Assembly: GCA_938039675.1 (NCBI GenBank)
Contig: CALHUI010000007.1
Location: forward strand, 248,001-312,000
DNA length: 64,000 nt
Direction: 5' to 3'
Source of the DNA: an uncultured Cytophagales bacterium
Lineage (GTDB): Bacteria > Bacteroidota > Bacteroidia > Cytophagales > Thermoflexibacteraceae
The notes under the pieces were generated by a model, which worked only from the letters and a program-made list of their open reading frames with translations, was not told the DNA's origin and made no database searches. The translations under genes and the position numbers were made by a program. Positions 1 through 8,326 of this stretch are shown here, piece by piece; position 1 is the stretch's first letter, and every line of letters begins with the position of its first letter.

Positions 1-96
1 TACTGTTATAACAAAAAGACCATCTTCACTCGCTCTTTTGATAAAAGGCAATTGATAAATTGAAGCAGGTAATATCAAAATTTTTTTATTATTCAT
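1..96 (-). CDS. ATP-grasp family protein, N-terminal fragment (runs off left edge)
   Basis: An ATG at position 96 on the minus strand opens a frame that stays open to the window edge. Its first residues, MNNKKILILPASIYQLPFIK, match the usual start of carbamoyl-phosphate-synthase-like ATP-grasp ligases in polysaccharide clusters, where a Rossmann-like strand is followed by a YQLPLIKKA helix. The start overlaps the 3' end of the glycosyltransferase gene by 8 bases, so the two are probably co-translated. Only about 32 residues are visible, so the ligase substrate cannot be named. The context suggests modification of a surface sugar or its carrier. The fragment is AT-rich like its neighbour. Confidence 0.6.
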   Translation of the reverse strand, partial: MNNKKILILPASIYQLPFIKRASEDGLFVITV

Positions 97-1006
97 AAAT
101 ATCACTAATGACGTAGCTATTTTTAACTCTAATGGTTGCCTGATAAATTCTTGCAATATATAGGCCAAATATCAATAAAGTCAACAAATTAATTGTGCTA
201 AAAAATGACATCATAAACATTACACTTGCCCATCCTGTTTTGAAGTAATTTAAAAACATCGCTCCTATAAAAACATAGATAGCAAAACAAAATGATAGAA
301 TAAAAGAAAATAGAAGAAGAATAATAATCATATAAATTGGAATGGATGAATAATTTATTACTAAATTAAGAGCTAATTTAAGTGTATTTGACAACTTATA
401 ATTTGATTTGCCGTATATTCTTTTATCATGTCTTACCCATACGTTAAGATAATTTGTTGTGTGAGAAAGTAGCATAGATGTTACGTAGGGATAAGGAACA
501 CTCATCTCATTAACTGCTTCTACAATATGTTTTCTTATAGCTCTAAAGCTTGTCAATTGAAAATCTTTGGGTATATTAAAAATTTTTCTTTGAATACTGT
601 CAATTATATATCCCCCAAAATTTCTAAACTTACCATGCTGTTTTGTTTGGTAGGCACCAATCACAAGATCGAACCCCATATTAATTCCTTCAATTAACTT
701 CCCTATTTCCTCTGGTGGATTTTGAAAATCATCATCCATTGTTATAATAATTTCACCTTTTGCATATTTAAACCCGCATAGAATAGCGTTGTGCTGTCCA
801 TAATTTCTTAATAGATTTATCGATTTCACCTTTTCATATTTTTCTCTAATATTCTTAAGCACTTCCTTTGTATTGTCGGGACTACAATCGTTTACAATTA
901 TAATTTCATAATCCATGTGGTTTTTAGTAAAAAAAATGTCTATTTCTTTTACAAGAAGAGCTATAAAATTTTCACTTTTATAAGTGGGTATTACAACCGT
1001 TACCAT
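89..1006 (-). CDS. Glycosyltransferase family 2, DPM1/GtrB-like, membrane-anchored
   Basis: This 305-residue protein opens with the GT-A start VTVVIPTYKSEN and carries the metal/sugar-nucleotide motif DDD at residues 91-93. Two hydrophobic segments follow at about residues 215-250 and 260-290. This is the layout of DPM1/GtrB-like enzymes, which move a sugar from a nucleotide donor to a polyprenyl-phosphate carrier at the inner face of the cytoplasmic membrane. It lies directly upstream of, and overlaps, an ATP-grasp gene. Its composition is far more AT-rich than the rest of the window, as is common for exchanged surface-glycan genes. The sugar cannot be predicted from sequence alone. Confidence 0.85.
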   Translation of the reverse strand: MVTVVIPTYKSENFIALLVKEIDIFFTKNHMDYEIIIVNDCSPDNTKEVLKNIREKYEKVKSINLLRNYGQHNAILCGFKYAKGEIIITMDDDFQNPPEEIGKLIEGINMGFDLVIGAYQTKQHGKFRNFGGYIIDSIQRKIFNIPKDFQLTSFRAIRKHIVEAVNEMSVPYPYVTSMLLSHTTNYLNVWVRHDKRIYGKSNYKLSNTLKLALNLVINYSSIPIYMIIILLLFSFILSFCFAIYVFIGAMFLNYFKTGWASVMFMMSFFSTINLLTLLIFGLYIARIYQATIRVKNSYVISDIYE

Positions 1007-1211
1007 AATTATAAAACTATAAGAGAAGTTATTTTTTGTGCCAAGTTAGCTGATATTATTAAATGGGTTAAAAAAATATAAAACCCGTTGGAATTACATT
1101 TGTATTTGTTTTACTAACGTATTTAGCAGGTATTTATGACACAAAGATATGCTAAAAATTTTCCAAAAGTAAAGAAAGCCTTGCTATTTTTGCTAAAAAG
1201 CAGCACATTTG
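1007..1211. other. AT-rich divergent intergenic region
   Basis: About 200 AT-rich bases separate the leftward glycosyltransferase from the rightward membrane protein, so both promoters should be here. A TATTTTTG at 1185-1192 fits the Bacteroidota -7 consensus TAnnTTTG for the rightward gene, but no clear -33 TTTG stands at the usual distance. Imperfect inverted repeats of the GGGTT/AACCC type are present near 1066-1100. No coding potential was seen. Confidence 0.35.
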
Positions 1212-2783
1212 ATGCCAATGGTTGAGTTTGCCGTGCCAAAATCTACTTATATTTGCTCAAAATTGACCTTTTTATCGCTGATGCCGGCTCGTTTGCATAT
1301 CCCCCCGCCTGATAAGGTATCTTTTTGGCTTGCTGTAGTAGTGCTACTACGATTCGCAACAAGTATGGTAATCTTTTGGCTTGGCGAAAAAGATCCGTTT
1401 AACTCGGGCTTATGGCATCTATCAACTGATGCAATAGATTTCTATGTTAAAACAGCAACTAACTTAGCAATGTTAGGGATTTACTCTAAGGATGGCGTTC
1501 TGCCCTATGCCGGACGAATGCCGGGCTATGATATAATAATTGCACCTCTTTTCTTTTTTTTCGATCAGCCGCTTGCTTTCAATTTACTTGTAGTCACACA
1601 ATGGTCTTTAACATCTTTAAGTTACTATCTGTTAGCCTTGCTTTCATACAATACTTTTCACAAGGTACGACTGTTTTATATAGTTATTATCGGTATTAGC
1701 CTCAATACTTACATTGCCTACTATGATTTTTACATATTAACAGAAAGTTTTGCCGTGTCGGCAGTGATTATAGGGATTTATTTTGTACACACTAAAAAAA
1801 GCAAGCTTTACTTATTATTATCGGGTACATTTTTTACGTGGGCGTTTTTCCTGCGTCCCTACCTGTTGGCAATCTACATACTTGCGGTTCTTTATATCAT
1901 TTGGATATATCGTTATGAGTTAAGAATTCTTTTAGTACGCCTCTTGTACTTTGGAAGCATATTTATACTATTTGAAAGTATGTGGATAATACGTAATTAT
2001 ATTCACTTTCAGACATTTATACCTGTTATTAAATTCGATCAATTAGTTGACCCTAATGATAAATTAACTGTACTGGGCGATTTTATGCGAGTGGTTGGCG
2101 GAGACAATATTTATTGGAATCCTACTGCTGAGATTATGTTGTTTTTAGATGTGAGACTCGATAAAAAAGTTAAGCCCACATATCAGCATATGAGCGATCT
2201 GCCATCTTATATGTTTACCTCTGCCTACAATGCGGACTCACTTGAAGTACTGAAATATTGGTATGTACTTGCAGATACTGCCAAAAGTCCGGAAATGAGA
2301 AGCTTTGCAAATATGCAAGCGGTCTCAAAAATGCGTTACTACATGGATACTTTTAAAAAGGAGAAGCCTTTATATTATTATATCGTAGCCCCCCTGCGTC
2401 TTTTAGGTAAGTTTTTGATTCATAGTGGCACCTATAATCTATCCTCACAAATTTTTTCGAATCTTCCCACTTTAAAAAAAGTTGTACGCCTAATCTATGG
2501 CGGATTGTATTACTTTACATGGGTATTAGGCCTGCTAGGCTGTATAATCATCTTATCTAATTTACGCCATGTGAAGGATCATATGATTATAGTTATATGT
2601 ATCACAGGCTTATATCCTTTAGTGATGACCTCTGCTATTTTTCGAACCATAGAATACCGACATTTTGCCCTTGCCTATCCATTCCTTTTTGTAATAGCTG
2701 TGTGGACTGGATTGTATATCATAGAGAGATTTATTGCTCGGTATAGAAAAAGTCACACTGATGTAAATGATTCAGTCCTATGA
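1212..2783 (+). CDS. Polytopic GT-C-like glycosyltransferase (PMT/ArnT-like)
   Basis: This protein of about 523 residues has roughly ten hydrophobic segments. After the first membrane span comes an acidic extracytoplasmic loop with the segment AGRMPGYDIIIAPLFF. That layout is typical of GT39/GT83-like GT-C enzymes, which use polyprenyl-linked sugars on the periplasmic side of the inner membrane. I chose the ATG at 1212 over the in-frame TTG three bases upstream; ATGs at 1218 and 1284 are also possible. The stop overlaps the next start in an ATGA, so the two genes form one operon. The family is inferred from topology and the loop motif only, and the acceptor is unknown. Confidence 0.6.
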   Translation: MPMVEFAVPKSTYICSKLTFLSLMPARLHIPPPDKVSFWLAVVVLLRFATSMVIFWLGEKDPFNSGLWHLSTDAIDFYVKTATNLAMLGIYSKDGVLPYAGRMPGYDIIIAPLFFFFDQPLAFNLLVVTQWSLTSLSYYLLALLSYNTFHKVRLFYIVIIGISLNTYIAYYDFYILTESFAVSAVIIGIYFVHTKKSKLYLLLSGTFFTWAFFLRPYLLAIYILAVLYIIWIYRYELRILLVRLLYFGSIFILFESMWIIRNYIHFQTFIPVIKFDQLVDPNDKLTVLGDFMRVVGGDNIYWNPTAEIMLFLDVRLDKKVKPTYQHMSDLPSYMFTSAYNADSLEVLKYWYVLADTAKSPEMRSFANMQAVSKMRYYMDTFKKEKPLYYYIVAPLRLLGKFLIHSGTYNLSSQIFSNLPTLKKVVRLIYGGLYYFTWVLGLLGCIIILSNLRHVKDHMIIVICITGLYPLVMTSAIFRTIEYRHFALAYPFLFVIAVWTGLYIIERFIARYRKSHTDVNDSVL

Positions 2784-4708
2784 ATATTTTCCCCGAAGTT
2801 TTGTTGCACTATGGGCAGTTGCTGTTGGCACTGCTTGTCTTTTTCTTAACGGGAAGGCTCATTCGTTGGTGCTTGGGCATTACCGATAAGTTTTTTACAG
2901 AACTGTTTTTTAGTGTTTTTATCGGGATGACGGCTTGGATTGCCCTGTATGCCATTGTCAAATCGGGCGGGCGAACCATTAACATTTTGTGGATTTTGCC
3001 TGCCGCTTATTTTTTGTATCAATATTATCCTAAACAAAATACCGTTCGCAAACCCTTTTTCGGTTTTGAAATAACGGCGCATCACCTCGGGGCGGTACTG
3101 CTGGGAACGCTGCTTTGCTACGGCTGGGAAGCCTATTTCTTTTTCTGGCCCGGCGGACCGATGAAGTATCATATTCCTTATGGAGATAATGTTTATTACG
3201 CCCGCATTATCACAGGGCTATTACAAAGTGGTGAAGAAAGTTTCTTGAGTCTTGATAATCAGCTATTAAAAATTACAGGCGATTTATATCCTTATCATTA
3301 CTATGAATTTTGGCTATCCGCTATTTGCTCAGGTTTTGGATTTGTTCCACCTGTAATAGCATTAATGCTAACAGCATCGCCTTTACAGTATTGGGTTGTA
3401 TTAATCGGAATACTTGCATTTTTTGAGCGCACGCATCCCATCCGATTTTATCATGTAATTATTGTTTTTGCAGCTATTTTTAGTTACGGCATATTTATAG
3501 ATACCTACAAGAGTATTCCATTTTTACAATATGCCGCAGATTTGAAAAGCAATCTTTTAGATGCAATCGGTAAAAAAACTGCACCTTATTATATAACTGT
3601 AATCGGTTTTCTTCTGATTAGCCGTAATCATCAGAAATATACAGATAGTATTGTCTGGTTACTTGGTTTATGTATCATGACTATTGTTGCAGTACCTGCC
3701 GTAACAGGTGGTCTTTTGCTCATACAACTGCTGCGTTGGATTGTATTAAAAAACAAAAAAGAATTTTTACAAAGCAGCAGCCTTATTATATTACTATCTG
3801 CCGGGATAGTACTTGTCTATTGGGGATATATCAAAGAAACAGTTACTACACGAGCCTCTGTAGGTATTGCATCAGAACCTATTGTCTTTTCAACTGCGCT
3901 GCTGATAACAAAAATAAAGTTTCTTGCGGGCTTATGGTTGCTAATCTTCATACTATATGCCCCATGGATTTTTATTATAAAGAGTGCTTTAGTCAGTATA
4001 GAACGACTGGCGATACTGTTAAGCATCATGATTGTCGGCTCTGTATTTTGGGCACTTATGTCGCCCGGGTTGGATGTTTTTCAATTTTTTACGCATATCA
4101 GTTTTGCAGCACTTAATTGTATGGTGGTTCTATTTGTTAGTTTGCTATTCTTTTCGCATCCCGATGATAAAAAGCTCTTATATTACGCTAAAGCTATTGT
4201 AACATCATTACTTTTGATATGGTGTGGGATGAATCAATTCTATCAGCAAAGATTTATTTATTCATTCTCAAAAAATTATGATAGCCGATATATACATCGT
4301 GTACAATCATTTATCAGCAATATGAATAACGGGTTAGGGGCTTCGTTAAGTCCGCCTAATCATCAGTTTTATGGATTAGCTTTAGGAGAGCAATTGGGTG
4401 ATTATTTATCTGTAATGCGTCCTTTTTTCTATACCATAACTATTAGTACATTTGATATGCACACTTCTTCTAAAGCACTGATGAAAGACCTCGCTTTCAT
4501 GGCTTTCACCCAATTTGTCAACCGCCAGAAGGCAGAGGGAACTTTCCGAAGTATCCCGCAAAGCCAAGCCGACTTTATCCGCAAGCACCGCATGGGCTAC
4601 CTGATTGCCTCTAAGAGTGCCATAGTGCCGCCCACCATTCAACCCATGATTACCGACAGCATCGTGGACAGCAAATCAGGCGAGCGTTTTTACTTGCTCA
4701 AACCCTAA
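2780..4708 (+). CDS. Large polytopic membrane protein, GT-C-like, function unknown
   Basis: This 642-residue protein has about twelve predicted membrane helices. A long first periplasmic loop contains HIPYGDNVYYARIITGLL followed by DLYPYHYYEFWL, an acidic-plus-YHY pattern seen in GT-C-type membrane glycosyltransferases and in uncharacterised polysaccharide-cluster proteins. A soluble tail of about 120 residues follows the last helix. The gene starts inside the stop codon of the upstream gene (ATGA), so it is translationally coupled to it. The two proteins may act on the same glycan. Base composition rises towards the chromosomal average at the 3' end. No specific reaction can be assigned. Confidence 0.5.
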   Translation: MNIFPEVLLHYGQLLLALLVFFLTGRLIRWCLGITDKFFTELFFSVFIGMTAWIALYAIVKSGGRTINILWILPAAYFLYQYYPKQNTVRKPFFGFEITAHHLGAVLLGTLLCYGWEAYFFFWPGGPMKYHIPYGDNVYYARIITGLLQSGEESFLSLDNQLLKITGDLYPYHYYEFWLSAICSGFGFVPPVIALMLTASPLQYWVVLIGILAFFERTHPIRFYHVIIVFAAIFSYGIFIDTYKSIPFLQYAADLKSNLLDAIGKKTAPYYITVIGFLLISRNHQKYTDSIVWLLGLCIMTIVAVPAVTGGLLLIQLLRWIVLKNKKEFLQSSSLIILLSAGIVLVYWGYIKETVTTRASVGIASEPIVFSTALLITKIKFLAGLWLLIFILYAPWIFIIKSALVSIERLAILLSIMIVGSVFWALMSPGLDVFQFFTHISFAALNCMVVLFVSLLFFSHPDDKKLLYYAKAIVTSLLLIWCGMNQFYQQRFIYSFSKNYDSRYIHRVQSFISNMNNGLGASLSPPNHQFYGLALGEQLGDYLSVMRPFFYTITISTFDMHTSSKALMKDLAFMAFTQFVNRQKAEGTFRSIPQSQADFIRKHRMGYLIASKSAIVPPTIQPMITDSIVDSKSGERFYLLKP

Positions 4709-4760
4709 ATTTAACCAATCCTTTACGCTGTATTCAAGCAAAAGTAAAGTTTGAGCGCGT

Positions 4761-4768
4761 AACTTTGT
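4761..4768 (+). promoter_or_regulatory. Possible -7 box (TAACTTTG) of the two-component operon
   Basis: TAACTTTG matches the Bacteroidota -7 consensus TAnnTTTG and lies 20 bases before the response-regulator start. No convincing -33 TTTG is visible at the expected 19-21 base spacing, so this is a weak call. Confidence 0.35.
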
Positions 4769-4788
4769 ATGAATAAATCCTGACCTGC

Positions 4789-5484
4789 ATGATGACGAAA
4801 GCCCACAAAGTGATGGTGGTGGATGATGAGCCGGATATTCTGGAACTGCTCACCTATAACCTCGAAAAAGAGGGCTATGAGGTCAAAACTGCCACCAACG
4901 GCAAAAAGGCGGTTACACTGGCGCAGTCGTTCCAGCCCGCACTAATTCTGATGGACATCATGATGCCCGTAATGGACGGCGTAGAAGCCTGCCGCCAGAT
5001 TCGCGAAATGCCCGAAATGCGCAACACGTTTATCATTTTTCTGACGGCACGTTCGGAAGAATACTCAGAGGTGGCTGCCTTTGACACAGGTGCAGACGAC
5101 TACCTGACCAAGCCGATTAAACCGCGAGCACTGATGAGCCGCATCAATGCCATTTTCCGCCGCGAATCGCAGAAAGTTACTACCGAAGAAAACAGCCTGA
5201 TAGAAGTCGGCGACCTCTCCATTGACCGTGTCAGCTACACGCTCTACAAAGGCGACACCCCGATTGCTCTGCCCAAAAAAGAGTTTGAATTGCTGTTCTT
5301 TCTGGCAAGCAATCCCGACAAGGTTTACAACCGCGATGAACTCTTGCAAAATATTTGGGGCAATGATGTGTACGTATTGGCGCGCACGGTAGATGTACAC
5401 ATCCGCCGCATTCGCGAAAAAATAGGTGAACACTATATCAAAACTATTAAAGGGGTAGGTTATAAGTTTGAAATACCCGATTAA
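4789..5484 (+). CDS. OmpR/PhoB-family response regulator
   Basis: This 231-residue protein has a receiver domain (about 1-125) and a winged-helix DNA-binding domain (about 140-230). The acidic pair D12/D13, phosphoacceptor D56 in LILMDIMMP, T86 and K108 in YLTKP are all present. The C-terminal half contains RTVDVHIRRIREKIGEH and IKTIKGVGYKFE, which are standard for PhoB/OmpR effectors. The protein should bind DNA once phosphorylated by the kinase encoded immediately downstream, whose ATG shares one base with this stop (TAATG). It resembles PhoB/PhoP most, but no phosphate genes are adjacent, so the stimulus is unknown. Confidence 0.93.
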   Translation: MMTKAHKVMVVDDEPDILELLTYNLEKEGYEVKTATNGKKAVTLAQSFQPALILMDIMMPVMDGVEACRQIREMPEMRNTFIIFLTARSEEYSEVAAFDTGADDYLTKPIKPRALMSRINAIFRRESQKVTTEENSLIEVGDLSIDRVSYTLYKGDTPIALPKKEFELLFFLASNPDKVYNRDELLQNIWGNDVYVLARTVDVHIRRIREKIGEHYIKTIKGVGYKFEIPD

Positions 5485-6539
5485 TGCTGATTAATTCGCG
5501 TGCAGTTGCTTTGCTGCTGGCCGTTTCTATAGCTAGCATCACCACTGCCTTTCTCTCATTAGTGGAAGGCGTAAGCACCTCCGCCCTTGTCATTGTGTTT
5601 TGTCTTTCTTTTGCTTCCTGCTTTATTCTCTCTTTTATTACACTGGAATTTTTGATTTTCAGAGAAGTTAAAAACTTGTATCAGGCCATAGACAAAATCA
5701 ATCGGCAGGATTTTAAGGCAGCTACCGAAATATTAGATGATTATGAACCTTCGGCCAACCCCCTAAAACGCGCTAATCAGCAGATTTTGGCCTATGCTTC
5801 GCAGAAACAATCCGAAATTGAGGAGCTCAAAAAAATTGAAGCCTTCCGGCGGGAGTTTATCGCCGATGTATCACATGAACTGAAAACACCGCTTTTCGCC
5901 GCACAGGGGTTTGTACTAACGCTGCTCGACGGGGCAATTGATGATGAAACCGTCCGCTACAAATTCCTCAAAAAAGCTGCCCGCAGTTTAGACGGTTTGA
6001 GTATGCTCGTGCAAGACCTGCTCACGCTCACGCAGATAGAATCTGGACAAATTGCCATGCAGTTTGAGGATTTTGATATCTGCCAACTGACCAAGCATGT
6101 TTTTGAGCAGTTAGAGGAAAAAGCCGCCAAACGCGCCATAGAACTGCAAATAGAAAACCCCATCGGAGAGGCCTTCTGGGTAAATGCTGACTATAATCGC
6201 ATCGGGCAGGTGATGACTAACCTTATTAGCAATGCTATCAAATACGGCAATGAGGGGGGACATGTTCGCGTAAGTTTCATGGCAGATACAAGCCTTGTGC
6301 AGGTAACGGTTGCAGATGATGGCCCGGGCATTCCGAGAGAACATCAGCGCCGCATTTTTGAACGTTTCTACCGCATTGAGAAAAGCCGTTCACGCAAGCA
6401 GGGCGGTTCAGGGCTGGGGCTTGCTATTGTTAAGCACATTCTGGAAAAGCACGGCACCGATATTAATTTATACAGCGAAGTGGGTGTAGGCACTACTTTT
6501 ACCTTTCGGCTGCCCAAAGCCGATACTACAACAGAGTAG
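5484..6539 (+). CDS. PhoR-like sensor histidine kinase
   Basis: This 351-residue kinase has two N-terminal membrane helices (about 5-30 and 33-58), a short cytoplasmic linker and a HisKA domain with H131 in DVSHELKTPL. The ATPase domain has an N box (NLISNAIKYG), G1 (DDGPGIP), F box and G2 (GSGLGLAIVKHIL). There is almost no periplasmic domain, so it probably senses through its membrane segments or the linker, or is controlled by a partner. It is coupled to the upstream response regulator by a one-base TAATG overlap and is its obvious cognate kinase. It converges on nuoM with seven bases between stop codons. Confidence 0.93.
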   Translation: MLINSRAVALLLAVSIASITTAFLSLVEGVSTSALVIVFCLSFASCFILSFITLEFLIFREVKNLYQAIDKINRQDFKAATEILDDYEPSANPLKRANQQILAYASQKQSEIEELKKIEAFRREFIADVSHELKTPLFAAQGFVLTLLDGAIDDETVRYKFLKKAARSLDGLSMLVQDLLTLTQIESGQIAMQFEDFDICQLTKHVFEQLEEKAAKRAIELQIENPIGEAFWVNADYNRIGQVMTNLISNAIKYGNEGGHVRVSFMADTSLVQVTVADDGPGIPREHQRRIFERFYRIEKSRSRKQGGSGLGLAIVKHILEKHGTDINLYSEVGVGTTFTFRLPKADTTTE

Positions 6540-6546
6540 CAACTTT

Positions 6547-8124
6547 TTATCGTTCAAGCAGCCGCAACCAGTGGTTCAGGTCGGTTTCCACACCATGCAA
6601 AAGTAATTGCGGCATAATACCAAACAGCAATGCCAATACGGCAGGTAAGAGCAATAGTGCCCATTCGTTGGGTGTGAGGTCTTGCAGGCTTTCGCGCCAT
6701 TCGCTACGACTAAGAGAAAGCTCACCAAGAAACATCCGCTGAAAAGTCCACAGAAAATAGCCTGCACCAATCAATAGTGCCAACAGTGCCAATAATGGCA
6801 TCCACATCGGTAAACTTTCCGACCCGAAAGCACCCAGAAACACTAACAATTCAGCTACAAATGCCGAAAAACTCGGTAAGCCCAATGATGCAAAAAATGC
6901 AATACCTGTAAAAGCCGCATAAACAGGCATCGGCTGTGAGAGTCCGCGGTAATCGGCTATTTGCAGGCTGTGGGTACGTTCGTGCAATACACCTGCAATG
7001 GCAAAAAGCATGACAGAAAGCACCCCGTGACTAAACATCTGCATCACTGCACCGCTTGCCCCCTCGGCGTTGCAAGCAGCCAGCCCCAGCATTACGTAAC
7101 CCATGTGCGACACAGAAGAGTAGGCCACCATTTTTTTGAGTTGCACTTGCCCAAGCGCAACTATTGCGCCGTACAAAATGCTGACTACCCCTATTAAGCC
7201 CATCCACCATGCAAACTGCGATGCCTCAGCGGGGAAGATAGGAAATGCAACACGCATCATGCCGTAGCCACCTATTTTGAGCAGAATCCCTGCAAGCACA
7301 ATGGAAATAGGTGTTGGAGCTTCCACGTGCGCATCGGGCAACCATGTATGCAAGGGCACAACAGGGATTTTGATGCCAAAACCAATTATCAACAAAAGGA
7401 ATGCAACCATACGGGCAGGATAACCCAGCAGCGTATTGGCAGAGGAGGGATGCAGCCAACTGTCTGGTATAAAGGCTGACGGTTTAGCCATCAGCAACAG
7501 GTCAAAACTCTGCGCACCTGTGCTGTCCTGTACTGAGAGATACAGCCCAATCATAACGGCCAAAATCAGCACCGAACCGAAGAAGGTATAAATGAAAAAC
7601 TTAATGGCTGCATATTCGCGCCGCTCGCCGCCCCAAATTCCGATGAGGAAGTACATGGGCAACAGCATGAATTCAAAAAAGAGGAAGAACAGGAAAAAAT
7701 CTAATGCCAAAAAACAACCCATCACTGTGCCGCTGAGCAGCAGATAGAGCGAAAAATAGGCTTTGTGTGATTTTTTGATGTGGTAAGAAGCCAGAGAACC
7801 TAAAAACAGCACCAATCCGCTCAATAATATCATCGGTAGGTTCAGACCGTCTATACCCAGATAGTAGAGCACTTTCAATTGCCCGATTTCACCCATACTG
7901 AAGCGAATCCACTCATACTTCTCGGCAAATAGTAAGTCGCCGTATTGTGTTGTAGTTTTGTCCTGTGCCGCTACGAACAGTGCGCCTGAAGCCAGCATGA
8001 GCAACAGGCAAATCCCCTGCGTCAGGCGTTTCATCGTGCGGTGTGCATCATCAGGCAACAGTAGCACCAATGCGGTGCCTGCCAGCGGTAAGATGATGAG
8101 TAAGTGAAGCAGTATGTTAGGCAT
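6547..8124 (-). CDS. nuoM: NADH-quinone oxidoreductase subunit M
   Basis: This 525-residue protein of about 14 helices is an antiporter-like, proton-pumping subunit of respiratory complex I in the cytoplasmic membrane. The key charged residues are present: E151 in LFFEFMLLP and K252 in GFGIKIPVVPLHTWLPDAH, followed by the conserved APTPISIVLAGILLKIGGYG. The length is normal for NuoM. The gene stands alone. It faces a histidine kinase gene downstream and is separated from a protease gene upstream by two hairpins, with no nuoL, nuoN or other complex I gene in the window. It may be a detached member of the complex I set or an extra copy. Confidence 0.92.
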   Translation of the reverse strand: MPNILLHLLIILPLAGTALVLLLPDDAHRTMKRLTQGICLLLMLASGALFVAAQDKTTTQYGDLLFAEKYEWIRFSMGEIGQLKVLYYLGIDGLNLPMILLSGLVLFLGSLASYHIKKSHKAYFSLYLLLSGTVMGCFLALDFFLFFLFFEFMLLPMYFLIGIWGGERREYAAIKFFIYTFFGSVLILAVMIGLYLSVQDSTGAQSFDLLLMAKPSAFIPDSWLHPSSANTLLGYPARMVAFLLLIIGFGIKIPVVPLHTWLPDAHVEAPTPISIVLAGILLKIGGYGMMRVAFPIFPAEASQFAWWMGLIGVVSILYGAIVALGQVQLKKMVAYSSVSHMGYVMLGLAACNAEGASGAVMQMFSHGVLSVMLFAIAGVLHERTHSLQIADYRGLSQPMPVYAAFTGIAFFASLGLPSFSAFVAELLVFLGAFGSESLPMWMPLLALLALLIGAGYFLWTFQRMFLGELSLSRSEWRESLQDLTPNEWALLLLPAVLALLFGIMPQLLLHGVETDLNHWLRLLER

Positions 8125-8218
8125 AAAAATAAATACAGGTTGCCATGCAAATCTTTTTCAGGGGTGAAAGTTAGCACATGCGCGTTGGATATTCACATTT
8201 GACAGGCAATTCTGTGTT

Positions 8219-8256
8219 CTGCACAGCAAAGGATGCGCAGAGTCTTTGCTGTGCAG
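8219..8256. repeat. Perfect 13-bp inverted repeat between nuoM and the tricorn gene
   Basis: CTGCACAGCAAAG at 8219-8231 is followed, after 12 bases, by its exact reverse complement at 8244-8256. There is no T-run next to it, so it is not a classic terminator. It could be a leader hairpin of nuoM, a protein-binding palindrome, or an mRNA-stability element. Confidence 0.6.
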
Positions 8257-8263
8257 TATACGA

Positions 8264-8298
8264 AAAACCCGACAGGCCTCGGAGACCTGCCGGGTTTT
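8264..8298 (-). terminator. Rho-independent terminator of the tricorn-type protease gene
   Basis: A 13-bp stem joins 8264-8276 to 8286-8298, with one G-U pair on the minus-strand RNA and a 9-base loop. It starts 28 bases beyond the protease stop codon. The arms are GC-rich in the middle and A/T at the ends, so the leftward transcript ends in a U-tract. The core resembles the hairpin at 33043-33077. Confidence 0.75.
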
Positions 8299-8326
8299 AA
8301 GCGTCCATTGCTTTTTTAGCAGCACA